Assembly (NCBI GenBank): GCA_020846375.1
Contig: JADLDZ010000012.1
Coordinates: forward strand, 1 to 6,938
Reading direction: 5' to 3'
DNA from: Nitrospirales bacterium
GTDB taxonomy: Bacteria > Nitrospirota > Thermodesulfovibrionia > Thermodesulfovibrionales > Dissulfurispiraceae
Length of the DNA stretch: 6,938 nucleotides
Below, one piece after another: positions 1-5,555 of the stretch. The translations under genes and the position numbers were made by a program. The notes beneath the pieces are model-generated. The model searched no databases, was not told the origin of the DNA, and was given only the letters and a program-made list of their open reading frames with translations. Positions within the stretch are counted from its first letter, which is position 1. Each line of letters opens with the position of its first letter.

Positions 1-675
1 GCCGGACAGATCGCTTCTCAGGTCATTCCAGTCGGTGGACTGGAACATGACAGGGACCCTGTCCGACAGGACGGTGCTCGAACAGCTCGTCGAAGCGCAG
101 CCGGTGCCGCTGCCGTTCTGGGTGGCGTTCGGCGTCCCGTAAATGCCGCTCGGGTTGTTGGGGCAGGAGGTGGTGTTATGCAGCCCGCCGTTGATCTGCT
201 GCGTTATGCTGCCCCCGTACATGACACCCGGGGTCCCGCAACCGGTATCACAGTTGACGATAGAGGAAGATCCTCCCAACTGCAGGACGCCGCCGTTTCT
301 CAGCGTCAACGCTCCGTACTGGGCGCTCCCTTTTGGAACAACAGCCGTTTTTACAATTTTGGCCGCACCGTATCGACCGGTTCCGTAGACGAAGCAGAAG
401 GATCCCCCGGAGACGCCGAAGTAGTTGCAGGTCCCGCCTGCCGTCATGGACGGACAGTTGGCCGCCGCCGATGAGCAGGTGGTGCTGTTCAAAATCCCCT
501 GGTTCACCGCATACTCCGCCGCCCAGTTCGCAAGCTGGAATTTCTTCTCGCTCGAAAGGGCTATGTACCCCATCTGGGACATCACCATGGCTGCACCGGC
601 TACAGCAAGCAGCAGCGCGGAGACCGCCATGGCGGCAATGATCGCAAAGCCTTTTTCTTCCCGCAGCTTCTTCAT
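1..675 (-). CDS. pilX: PilX-like type IV minor pilin (3' end cut by window edge)
   Basis: Probable tip-located minor pilin that helps start type IV pilus assembly together with PilV, PilW, FimT and PilY1. 225 codons are present with no stop, so the C-terminus lies beyond base 1. The protein starts MKKLREEKG^FAIIAA, a 9-residue charged prepilin leader, a Gly before the predicted prepilin-peptidase cut, then a hydrophobic helix at about residues 10-34. Position 5 of the mature protein is Ala, not the usual Glu. That is common in PilX and GspK-type subunits. After the helix comes SSEKKFQLANWAAEYAVNQG, which resembles the conserved start of PilX proteins. The rest is rich in Gly, Ser, Thr and Asn and holds nine cysteines, several in close pairs (VNC..GC, TGC..SC). 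The start at 675 is supported by a GGGAGGT ribosome binding site that forms the last two codons and stop of pilW. Family assignment rests on the N-terminus and operon position; the C-terminal body was not recognised. Confidence 0.8.
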   Translation of the reverse strand, partial: MKKLREEKGFAIIAAMAVSALLLAVAGAAMVMSQMGYIALSSEKKFQLANWAAEYAVNQGILNSTTCSSAAANCPSMTAGGTCNYFGVSGGSFCFVYGTGRYGAAKIVKTAVVPKGSAQYGALTLRNGGVLQLGGSSSIVNCDTGCGTPGVMYGGSITQQINGGLHNTTSCPNNPSGIYGTPNATQNGSGTGCASTSCSSTVLSDRVPVMFQSTDWNDLRSDLSG

Positions 676-682
676 CAGGTGG

Positions 683-1708
683 TTACCTCCCGAATACCCG
701 TGTTACGTCGTAGGTGTCATACTGCCCGGCCGTATACTTCTGCGACTGGCTCCTGAAGGTCACGTCCACTTGTGCCGCGTTGCAGGCGCCGCCGGTGCCG
801 CTGCATCCCGAGGGCAGCAAGGATACCTGGAAGCTGTCCACGGGGGCGATCGGCGTAGGTGTATCTTCCTCGCTGCAGTCCGCCACTGTTTCGGACAGGT
901 CCACATAGAGCCACTGGTTGTTATTGTCGTTGGGATTCGACGAGCAATACAGCCGTATGGTATGAGGTGTCCTCTGAATTACGTCGCCCGCCTGAACTGT
1001 CTTGAAGGCACTCCCCGAATACGGGGAAAGATCGTCGTCGACTGTCGCATTGTAGGTAGCGCCGGCTGATAAAGCAGAGCAGTCGGCGTTGTTCAGGCTG
1101 AGGTTCGAGGCAAGCCCCAGGGCGATAAGGTTGTTGCTGCCGTCGTAATCATTCTGAACGGTATCGTTTCTCCAGAGGTAATAACAGTTCTTGTTCGTAT
1201 CCTTGCTCAGGCGGCAGCTCACCACGTTTGCGGCTCCGGAGGCGACATTCTGCACGAATCCGGTCCCGTACAAGTTCCCGTAGAAAGTGATATCGTCGCA
1301 GGGTGTCGAAGCGGTTACGCTGATATATTTTCTGAATGCGGGGCAGTTGGCGCAGGTCGTTTTGTTGTCTTCGGTGGCCGCCCTGGATACGACTCCCGCT
1401 CCCCATCGGTCGAAATATCTCGCCAGCAGCTCTATGGAGGGTGTTTTCGTGTCGATGTTGTCCGATATGCTCTTCACATCTTTGAATACCTTGAGAGAGC
1501 CGGAATATGCCCCCACCACCGCGGCAAGGATGATGATGCCGATTGCCACGGACATGAGGATCTCTACCAGAGAGAAGCCTTTACTGTTGAGAGTTGCTAA
1601 AAAGACAGGCTTTTGTGGGGGGAAACCCCTCCTTTCTTCCGTTCCTCCCCTCTTTGACAAAGAGGGGCGAGGGGAGATTTTCTTTTTGTAAAAGGCTCTT
1701 CGTGCCAT
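683..1708 (-). CDS. pilW: PilW-like type IV minor pilin with an extended, repeat-derived leader
   Basis: Minor pilin of the PilW family, expected to sit in the inner membrane and then in the tip complex of the type IV pilus. It has 341 codons. The prepilin signature is NSKG^FSLVEILMSVAIG, with Glu at mature position 5 and a hydrophobic helix at about residues 45-70. The following ELLARYFDRWGAG is typical of PilW. The body is Ser/Thr/Asn-rich with ten cysteines. The odd part is the leader: 44 residues come before the cut, against roughly 6-25 usually. About 22 of them (near residues 11-32) are translated from a palindromic repeat. The ATG at 1708 has a good GAGGT site 6 nt upstream, and no in-frame ATG, GTG or TTG lies between the repeat and the cut site. 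So the long leader seems to be really translated. The only in-frame alternative is a TTG within the repeat, without a good binding site. It starts 12 nt after the pilV stop and ends 7 nt before pilX. Confidence 0.85.
   Translation of the reverse strand: MARRAFYKKKISPRPSLSKRGGTEERRGFPPQKPVFLATLNSKGFSLVEILMSVAIGIIILAAVVGAYSGSLKVFKDVKSISDNIDTKTPSIELLARYFDRWGAGVVSRAATEDNKTTCANCPAFRKYISVTASTPCDDITFYGNLYGTGFVQNVASGAANVVSCRLSKDTNKNCYYLWRNDTVQNDYDGSNNLIALGLASNLSLNNADCSALSAGATYNATVDDDLSPYSGSAFKTVQAGDVIQRTPHTIRLYCSSNPNDNNNQWLYVDLSETVADCSEEDTPTPIAPVDSFQVSLLPSGCSGTGGACNAAQVDVTFRSQSQKYTAGQYDTYDVTRVFGR
1617..1683. repeat. GC-rich palindromic repeat inserted in-frame in the pilW leader
   Basis: The core is a perfect inverted repeat: cccctctttg at 1647-1656, a single central A, and caaagagggg at 1658-1667. 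It is flanked by purine/pyrimidine-biased tracts (gcgaggggaga at 1667-1677, and a G6-AAA-C4 hairpin at 1617-1629). Elements of this style, with CTTTGWCAAAG centres and G/C arms, are scattered in intergenic DNA of several bacterial phyla. Here the element is within a coding region and adds about 22 codons in frame. This resembles the way Rickettsia palindromic elements add peptide segments to genes. The exact borders are my estimate from composition, because only one full copy is in the window. On the minus strand the element also contains AAGGAGGGG, a strong Shine-Dalgarno-like sequence, but no start codon follows it in frame. Confidence 0.7.
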
Positions 1709-1720
1709 GATCGTACCTCG

Positions 1721-2074
1721 TCAGTTGAAATTGCAGATCTGGGTGGTTAATGAAACGGTCTTGCCCTGTGGAGACGCGGTGGCGACTGCTGTCACCGTGG
1801 TGCACGCGCCGGTAGCGGGTGCGCAATATCCCGACACCCCGGTAACGGAGACCGTGGAGCTTCCACAGGTGGTGTTCGGGTTTGCATCGATTCCCGCCTG
1901 GCATTTGTACAGAGCGGTGGAAGCGGCGTCCACCAGGCAGTTGAGCACCGTTCTGTCCACCGTGCTCGATGAAAACTTCCCGATAGTAGTCACCAGTCCG
2001 ACAAGGGCGATACTCAGAATCGCCACCGCGATCAATGCCTCGATTACACTGAATCCGCCTCTCAGCTTGAGCAT
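1721..2074 (-). CDS. pilV: PilV-like type IV minor pilin
   Basis: Small minor pilin of the PilV family, 117 residues. The N-terminus is MLKLRGG^FSVIEALIAVAIL: a 7-residue leader, Gly before the cut, Glu at mature position 5, and a hydrophobic helix to about residue 30. The FSVIEALIAVAILSIALVGL segment is characteristic of PilV. The short globular part has six cysteines (LNC, KCQ, TTC, YCA, ACT, ICN), ending QICNFN. I chose the ATG at 2074, not the upstream one at 2161, because it gives a normal leader and has a GGAGG site 9 nt upstream. This start lies inside the end of the preceding pseudopilin gene, giving a 13-nt overlap and probable translational coupling. In the family, PilV works with PilW, PilX and FimT/FimU to prime assembly. 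Naming is by N-terminal resemblance and operon order. Confidence 0.82.
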   Translation of the reverse strand: MLKLRGGFSVIEALIAVAILSIALVGLVTTIGKFSSSTVDRTVLNCLVDAASTALYKCQAGIDANPNTTCGSSTVSVTGVSGYCAPATGACTTVTAVATASPQGKTVSLTTQICNFN

Positions 2075-2562
2075 GAAGAACACCCTCCCGCTCCGCTGTC
2101 CGTCCTGACCGATGACCTGCTGATGCATACCCGTGCATACCTGCCGTTGTACGAAAAGCACGTGTATCCGCTTTGGATGGCCAGGCCCCGGGGGTCAAAA
2201 GAAGCGCCGGTGCCGGCGACCGTGATATAGCTTTCCGCCACTGTCATGTTGCTTGCCCCCTGCAGCGGGCTGCCCGAGCAGATTCCCGCGCTGCGGCTGG
2301 TGCCGATATCCCGGATCGAAAGCTGCCTGGCGGCGGTATCAACACACACACCGACATTGGAGGTCAACTCCAGTGCCTTGATTTTCCCCAGCTTGACGAG
2401 ATACTCCATATTCGCGGCATAGCTGTCGAACTTGTACTGTTTTATGAATTTGGAGATGCTGGATACCGCCACCGCCGAAATGACAGCGACAATAACCACC
2501 ACGATGATCAATTCAAGCAGCGAGAACCCTTCTTGTCCCTTCTTATTCATAAACCGTTTCAT
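2062..2562 (-). CDS. GspH/FimT-family pseudopilin, first gene of the minor-pilin operon
   Basis: Type IV pilin-like protein of 166 residues. The leader MKRFMNKKGQEG is followed by FSLLELIIVVVIVAVISAVA, with the cut after Gly12, Glu at mature position 5 and a helix to about residue 35. The segment SKFIKQYKFDSYAANMEYLV resembles the alpha-1 C-terminal half of GspH/FimT proteins. The C-terminal region is small and beta-strand-like, with six cysteines and a CSSCSS tail. That tail is where the ribosome binding site of the next gene is encoded. The ATG at 2562 has GAGGTG 8 nt upstream; another ATG at 2569 is too close to that site and is out of frame. As first gene of the fimT/fimU-pilVWX order it is probably FimT or FimU, a core minor pilin that links the tip complex to the shaft. 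The exact name cannot be settled from sequence alone. Confidence 0.82.
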   Translation of the reverse strand: MKRFMNKKGQEGFSLLELIIVVVIVAVISAVAVSSISKFIKQYKFDSYAANMEYLVKLGKIKALELTSNVGVCVDTAARQLSIRDIGTSRSAGICSGSPLQGASNMTVAESYITVAGTGASFDPRGLAIQSGYTCFSYNGRYARVCISRSSVRTDSGAGGCSSCSS

Positions 2563-2589
2563 AAACCATGCACCTCACTGAGCAGGAAT

Positions 2590-2603
2590 GCAAGTAGTAT
2601 ACC
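2590..2603 (-). promoter_or_regulatory. Candidate promoter for the pilin operon (sigma-54-like, or sigma-70 -10)
   Basis: On the minus strand the sequence GGTATACTACTTGC fits the GG-N10-GC spacing of sigma-54 -24/-12 elements and has the TTGC typical of the -12 box, but the -24 half (AGGTAT) is a poor match to TGGCAC. The same bases contain TATACT (2601-2596), a good sigma-70 -10 hexamer with no convincing -35. Either start would lie roughly 16-27 nt upstream of the first pilin gene. Sigma-54 control through PilR is known for major pilin genes in some bacteria; for this operon it is inference. Confidence 0.3.
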
Positions 2604-2721
2604 TTACGCTCCATTTTTTTATTGTGCTTGTTTTTCAATGTCTTCGGTTCTTCCGGCGGCAGTGGTACTATGTAGGAGAGTTCACAGGCATGGGTAATCC
2701 TCTCCATAGACTGCGCACTGC

Positions 2722-2736
2722 AGGGGCGAGGGGAGA
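2722..2736. repeat. Partial copy of the pilW-leader repeat
   Basis: The 15 bases aggggcgaggggaga are identical to 1663-1677, the right flank of the palindromic repeat in pilW. The palindromic centre is absent here, so this is either a decayed remnant or one end of an imperfect copy. A chance match is possible given the low complexity of the sequence. Confidence 0.4.
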
Positions 2737-2824
2737 GCCCTCTTCCGTTGCGAGCGAATTCGTGGCGGAGCCGCTCCTTCTTCAGCGAAGCCATGGGACA
2801 TCGTCGCGCCTGCTTGCCTCATTC

Positions 2825-2833
2825 TGGTATAAT
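2825..2833 (+). promoter_or_regulatory. Extended -10 promoter for the radical SAM/GT9 operon
   Basis: TGGTATAAT is a perfect extended -10 (TGnTATAAT). No good -35 hexamer is seen 17 nt upstream, which extended -10 promoters can tolerate. Transcription would start near 2840, giving a leader of about 72 nt before the ribosome binding site (AGGAG, 2901-2905) and ATG at 2912. Confidence 0.6.
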
Positions 2834-2911
2834 ACCTGCGTTATGGAAAAGCCGCCGCACTTCCTGCACGATCTTTTGTGCGATACAAACCGTCTCAATC
2901 AGGAGTTGAAA

Positions 2912-4369
2912 ATGCAATTATTGACCCCCGATTTTACCCCTGAGATATTTCCCGGGATTACGCTGGTGTCGCCCTATGAAGACATTACTGCATACGGGGT
3001 GCGACTTTTATCCGCCATCCTGCGCAAGGAGGGATTTTCCACGAGAATTGTCTTTGCCCCCTACATTCTGCGTGACAATACGGAAGAAGCCCTGGATGCC
3101 CTTGCAGAGGGGATACAGAAGGTCTGCCGGCGCTCCTCCCTGCTGGGCTTCTCCTTCTTTACCTGCCATTTCCCGCTTGTTGCCCGGTTGAGCAAAAAGA
3201 TGAGAGAGAGGGTGAACATTCCCATCATCTGGGGGGGGAAACATATCACTCCCCTGCCCCATGACGCGGTGGGATACGCGGACCTCGTCAGCATCGGGGA
3301 GTCCGAGATATCGCTGACAAACCTCCTCCGGGCCATCTGCAAGGATGAGGACTACCGCTCCCTCGACGGGATATGGACGGTGGGGGACGGGGACCCCGCG
3401 CAGAAGGCACTCCCCCCGGTTGTGGAGCGTCTCGACCTGCTTCCCTATCCCGACTACTCCCAGCAGGGCCACTTCCTGTGGGACGGAAGCCGGATGCTGA
3501 CCATGGATGACAAGACCCTGCAGGCGCACACCTGGAAGTCGCCGAACGGCAGGATCGTCTACAGCACCATGGCGTCGAGGGGCTGTCTGTACAGCTGCAC
3601 CTACTGCTCCACCTTCAAGGATCTCTACAAGGGCCAGAAATACCTCAGGATGCGCGGCTTCAGGTGTGTGGTGGACGAGCTCAACAAGATGAAGGAGCGT
3701 TTTCCCTTTATCGGCGAAGTGCACCTTTCGGACGACAACTTCTTCGCCATGAAGGAAGAGACGATCGAGAGTTTTGCGCGGCTCTACAAGAGGCACGTGG
3801 GTTTGCCCCTGCGATGTCTCGGACACCCCCAGGATGTGACGCGGAAGAAGCTCGAGGTCATGATCGATGCGGGGATGGAGGAATTCCAGATAGGGATCCA
3901 GACAGGGAGCAGGAATACCCAGAAGCTGTACCGGCGCGGGCCTTCGGCCGACAAGGTGCTGGAGACAGTGGAGCTCCTCAACTCCTTCAGGGACAGGCTG
4001 AAGCCCTTCTACGACTTCATCATCGACAATCCCTACGAGAGCAAGGAGGATGTCCTCGAGACACTGCGGATGATCAACCGGTTCCCCTATCCCTACCACC
4101 TCAATGTGTTCTCCCTTATCTTCCTCCCCGGGACGGAACTGCACCGGAAAGCGGTGGCGGACGGAATGATCTTCGATATGACCCGTATTTTCGAGTTCAG
4201 GAGGGAGAGCTACCTGAACATCATTTTCCACATTTTCAACCTGGGGCTCCCCCGGTGGGTCAACGGGCTCCTCATCTCGAAACCCGTGGTGGCGCTGCTT
4301 GACAACAGGCCGGTGGTCTTTGTCATCTATTCGCTGAAGAAGATCGTGAAGAAGATGCTGAAGGCCTGA
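2912..4369 (+). CDS. B12-binding-type radical SAM protein 1
   Basis: Radical SAM enzyme of 485 residues. The N-terminal part (about 1-150) is a Rossmann-like cobalamin-binding-type domain. It includes TLVSPYEDITAYGVRLLSAI, the GGKHITPLP loop at 108-116 (family pattern GGxHxTxxP) and the SIGESE segment at 127-132. No DxHxxG cobalamin-ligand motif is seen, as in many relatives. The radical SAM core follows, with the iron-sulfur motif CLYSCTYC (Cys225, Cys229, Cys232), then HLSDDNFF (271-278) and GIQTGSRN (328-335). The C-terminus (about 440-485) is hydrophobic then Lys-rich, suggesting membrane contact. I start at 2912 because AGGAG lies 6 nt upstream and the protein then begins like its relatives. 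An in-frame ATG at 2843 would add 23 residues but has no binding site and sits almost on the predicted transcript start. The reaction is unknown; its GT9 neighbour points to a surface glycan or lipid. It carries a G8 run at 3231-3238. Confidence 0.85.
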   Translation: MQLLTPDFTPEIFPGITLVSPYEDITAYGVRLLSAILRKEGFSTRIVFAPYILRDNTEEALDALAEGIQKVCRRSSLLGFSFFTCHFPLVARLSKKMRERVNIPIIWGGKHITPLPHDAVGYADLVSIGESEISLTNLLRAICKDEDYRSLDGIWTVGDGDPAQKALPPVVERLDLLPYPDYSQQGHFLWDGSRMLTMDDKTLQAHTWKSPNGRIVYSTMASRGCLYSCTYCSTFKDLYKGQKYLRMRGFRCVVDELNKMKERFPFIGEVHLSDDNFFAMKEETIESFARLYKRHVGLPLRCLGHPQDVTRKKLEVMIDAGMEEFQIGIQTGSRNTQKLYRRGPSADKVLETVELLNSFRDRLKPFYDFIIDNPYESKEDVLETLRMINRFPYPYHLNVFSLIFLPGTELHRKAVADGMIFDMTRIFEFRRESYLNIIFHIFNLGLPRWVNGLLISKPVVALLDNRPVVFVIYSLKKIVKKMLKA

Positions 4370-4404
4370 CCGGCGGCGGCGTACGGCTGCCGTATAACAA
4401 AGAA

Positions 4405-5430
4405 ATGGACTCGATTCTGCTGATCAAGACGCATGCCCTGGGCGATGTCCTGCTTACCACCCCTGCCATCAGGGCGCTCCGCAGGAGCTTCCCGGAGGCG
4501 AAGATCTGCTACCTCACTTCCCGGTGGGCATCGGGCGCCCTGGAGGGCAACCCGCACCTCGACGACCTCTTCATCGTGGAGGACGATGCCCTCTTCGGCG
4601 GCAGGTATTACCGGCTCGCCCCGCTTCTCTTCCGCCTGAGAAAGCGCCGGTTCGGGCTCATCATCGCTTTCAGCGCGTCGCGGTTCATCCATCTCCTGGC
4701 ATGGCTCATCGGCGCCCCGGTCCGCGCCGGCTTCGAGCCGGGCGCTCTCCTGACCCACGGCGTCGCGTCACGGGTCCTCCAGCACTACTACGCTCCCGTG
4801 GCCTACACCATGCTCCTCCACGCCCTCTCGATCCCCGACGACGGGTTCCTCCTCGATTTCCGCACCAGGGAGCCGCTCCTCCCTCCGGAGCTCCGGAGGT
4901 TCCTGGAGAAGTACCGGGGCAGGACGATCGGCCTTTTCTGCGGGGGGGGGAAGAACCCGCGGGACACTGTTTCCGCAAAGCAGTGGGGAAAGGAGAATTT
5001 TCTCGACCTCGCGGGGAGGCTTCGGGAGCAGGGGTACGGGTTCCTCCTCTTCGGTTCGCTGCACGATGCCGTGCTCAACAGGGGGATGGCGGAGAGGCTG
5101 GGAGAGAGCGCCTTCGACGGCAGCGGACGGTTTACCTTTGCAGAGGCGGGCCATCTCATGAAGCAGTGCCGGCTCTTCGTGACCAACGATTCCGCCCCCT
5201 TTCACCTGGCGTATGCGGTGGGCGTGCCCACGGTCTGCATCTTCGGCCCGAGCAGCGCTGCGCTCCTGGCGCCGGAGCTCCCTTTCTGTTCCGCCGTGCA
5301 GAGCAGGGCGGAGTGCAGCCCGTGCTACGGAAACGCCCTGTTTCACGGGTGCGGCAGGCCTGTCTGCATGGAGACAATCACGGTGGACATGGTATATAAT
5401 GAGTGCTCCAAATTCCTTGCCGCCGCATAG
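4405..5430 (+). CDS. Glycosyltransferase family 9 (heptosyltransferase-like)
   Basis: GT9 glycosyltransferase of 341 residues, the usual length. Members such as WaaC/WaaF move heptose from ADP-heptose onto lipopolysaccharide core on the cytoplasmic side of the inner membrane; others use different sugars. The N-terminus SILLIKTHALGDVLLTTPAI is the classic GT9 acceptor-domain start. The C-terminal donor domain has the signature TNDSAPFHLAYAVGVP followed by IFGPSS (about residues 257-281). Near the end is a cysteine cluster (CSPCY...C....CM) seen in many GT9 proteins. The ATG at 4405 gives the standard N-terminus although no good ribosome binding site precedes it; the upstream gene ends 35 nt before, so coupling is likely. 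A G9 run at 4942-4950 encodes Gly180-182. One inserted G would switch translation to a frame open until 5399. The sugar and acceptor cannot be told from sequence, so no waa name is given. Confidence 0.9.
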   Translation: MDSILLIKTHALGDVLLTTPAIRALRRSFPEAKICYLTSRWASGALEGNPHLDDLFIVEDDALFGGRYYRLAPLLFRLRKRRFGLIIAFSASRFIHLLAWLIGAPVRAGFEPGALLTHGVASRVLQHYYAPVAYTMLLHALSIPDDGFLLDFRTREPLLPPELRRFLEKYRGRTIGLFCGGGKNPRDTVSAKQWGKENFLDLAGRLREQGYGFLLFGSLHDAVLNRGMAERLGESAFDGSGRFTFAEAGHLMKQCRLFVTNDSAPFHLAYAVGVPTVCIFGPSSAALLAPELPFCSAVQSRAECSPCYGNALFHGCGRPVCMETITVDMVYNECSKFLAAA

Positions 5431-5504
5431 CGTGTGCGGTGCAGGGATGCGCGGAGACAGGATGCCCCCTTTCCGGTGCAGCCGGGAACAAGGAGAAAAA
5501 TACA

Positions 5505-5555
5505 ATGTGCTGTGCGCAGCCAGGAAAGAAGATACATGAAAATAGCTTTTCTTAA
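5505..5555 (+). CDS. Possible 16-codon leader ORF overlapping radical SAM protein 2
   Basis: An AGGAG at 5491-5495 lies 9 nt before an ATG at 5505 that opens MCCAQPGKKIHENSFS and stops at TAA 5553-5555. This frame overlaps the first 20 nt of the radical SAM gene, which starts at 5536 in another frame. The best ribosome binding site in the gap thus serves this short frame, not the enzyme, whose own ATG has only AGGA about 10 nt upstream. It could be a translated leader that couples or limits expression. It could also be chance; there is no evidence for the peptide beyond the site. Confidence 0.25.
   Translation: MCCAQPGKKIHENSFS

Larger units (their letters stand above)
2563..2911. other. Divergent intergenic region between the pilin operon and the radical SAM/GT9 operon
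   Basis: This 349-nt stretch separates two operons that read away from each other. I see candidate promoters for each side, a 15-nt piece of the repeat found in pilW, an A/T-rich patch (2611-2640) unlike the GC-rich surroundings, and short inverted repeats such as gcggagccgc at 2764-2773 and cttcagcgaag at 2780-2790. The plus-strand frame of radical SAM protein 1 stays open back to 2588, and a minus-strand frame is open at 2794-2543, but neither looks like protein. No terminator or RNA gene was recognised. Confidence 0.6.

Noticed and set aside
425..1069. 214-codon open frame on the plus strand
   Set aside because: Crosses the pilX/pilW junction antisense to both; those genes have prepilin signatures and ribosome binding sites, this frame has none.
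1647..1687. Palindrome followed by a T-rich tract, like an intrinsic terminator on the plus strand
   Set aside because: No plus-strand gene lies upstream, and on the coding (minus) strand no T run follows the hairpin. It fits better as a repeat element.
2543..2794. 83-codon minus-strand frame upstream of the FimT-like gene
   Set aside because: It runs through the candidate promoter, the repeat fragment and the start of the pilin gene in another frame, with no homology that I recognise.
2588..2911. N-terminal extension of radical SAM protein 1 to 593 residues
   Set aside because: The extra 108 residues include the promoter region and do not resemble the family; the ATG at 2912 has AGGAG at ideal spacing and gives a normal N-terminus.
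3008..4231. 407-codon open frame on the minus strand
   Set aside because: Antisense to radical SAM protein 1, low-complexity His/Pro/Val/Leu-rich translation, no recognisable motif.
4382..4394. 13-nt inverted repeat (tacggc-t-gccgta) between radical SAM protein 1 and the GT9 gene
   Set aside because: Arms of 6 bp around one base are short, there is no T run, and the gap is only 35 nt; it could arise by chance.
5395..5400. TATAAT at the end of the GT9 gene as an internal promoter
   Set aside because: A good -10 by itself, but no acceptable -35 or extended -10 and it falls within coding sequence; too weak to list.
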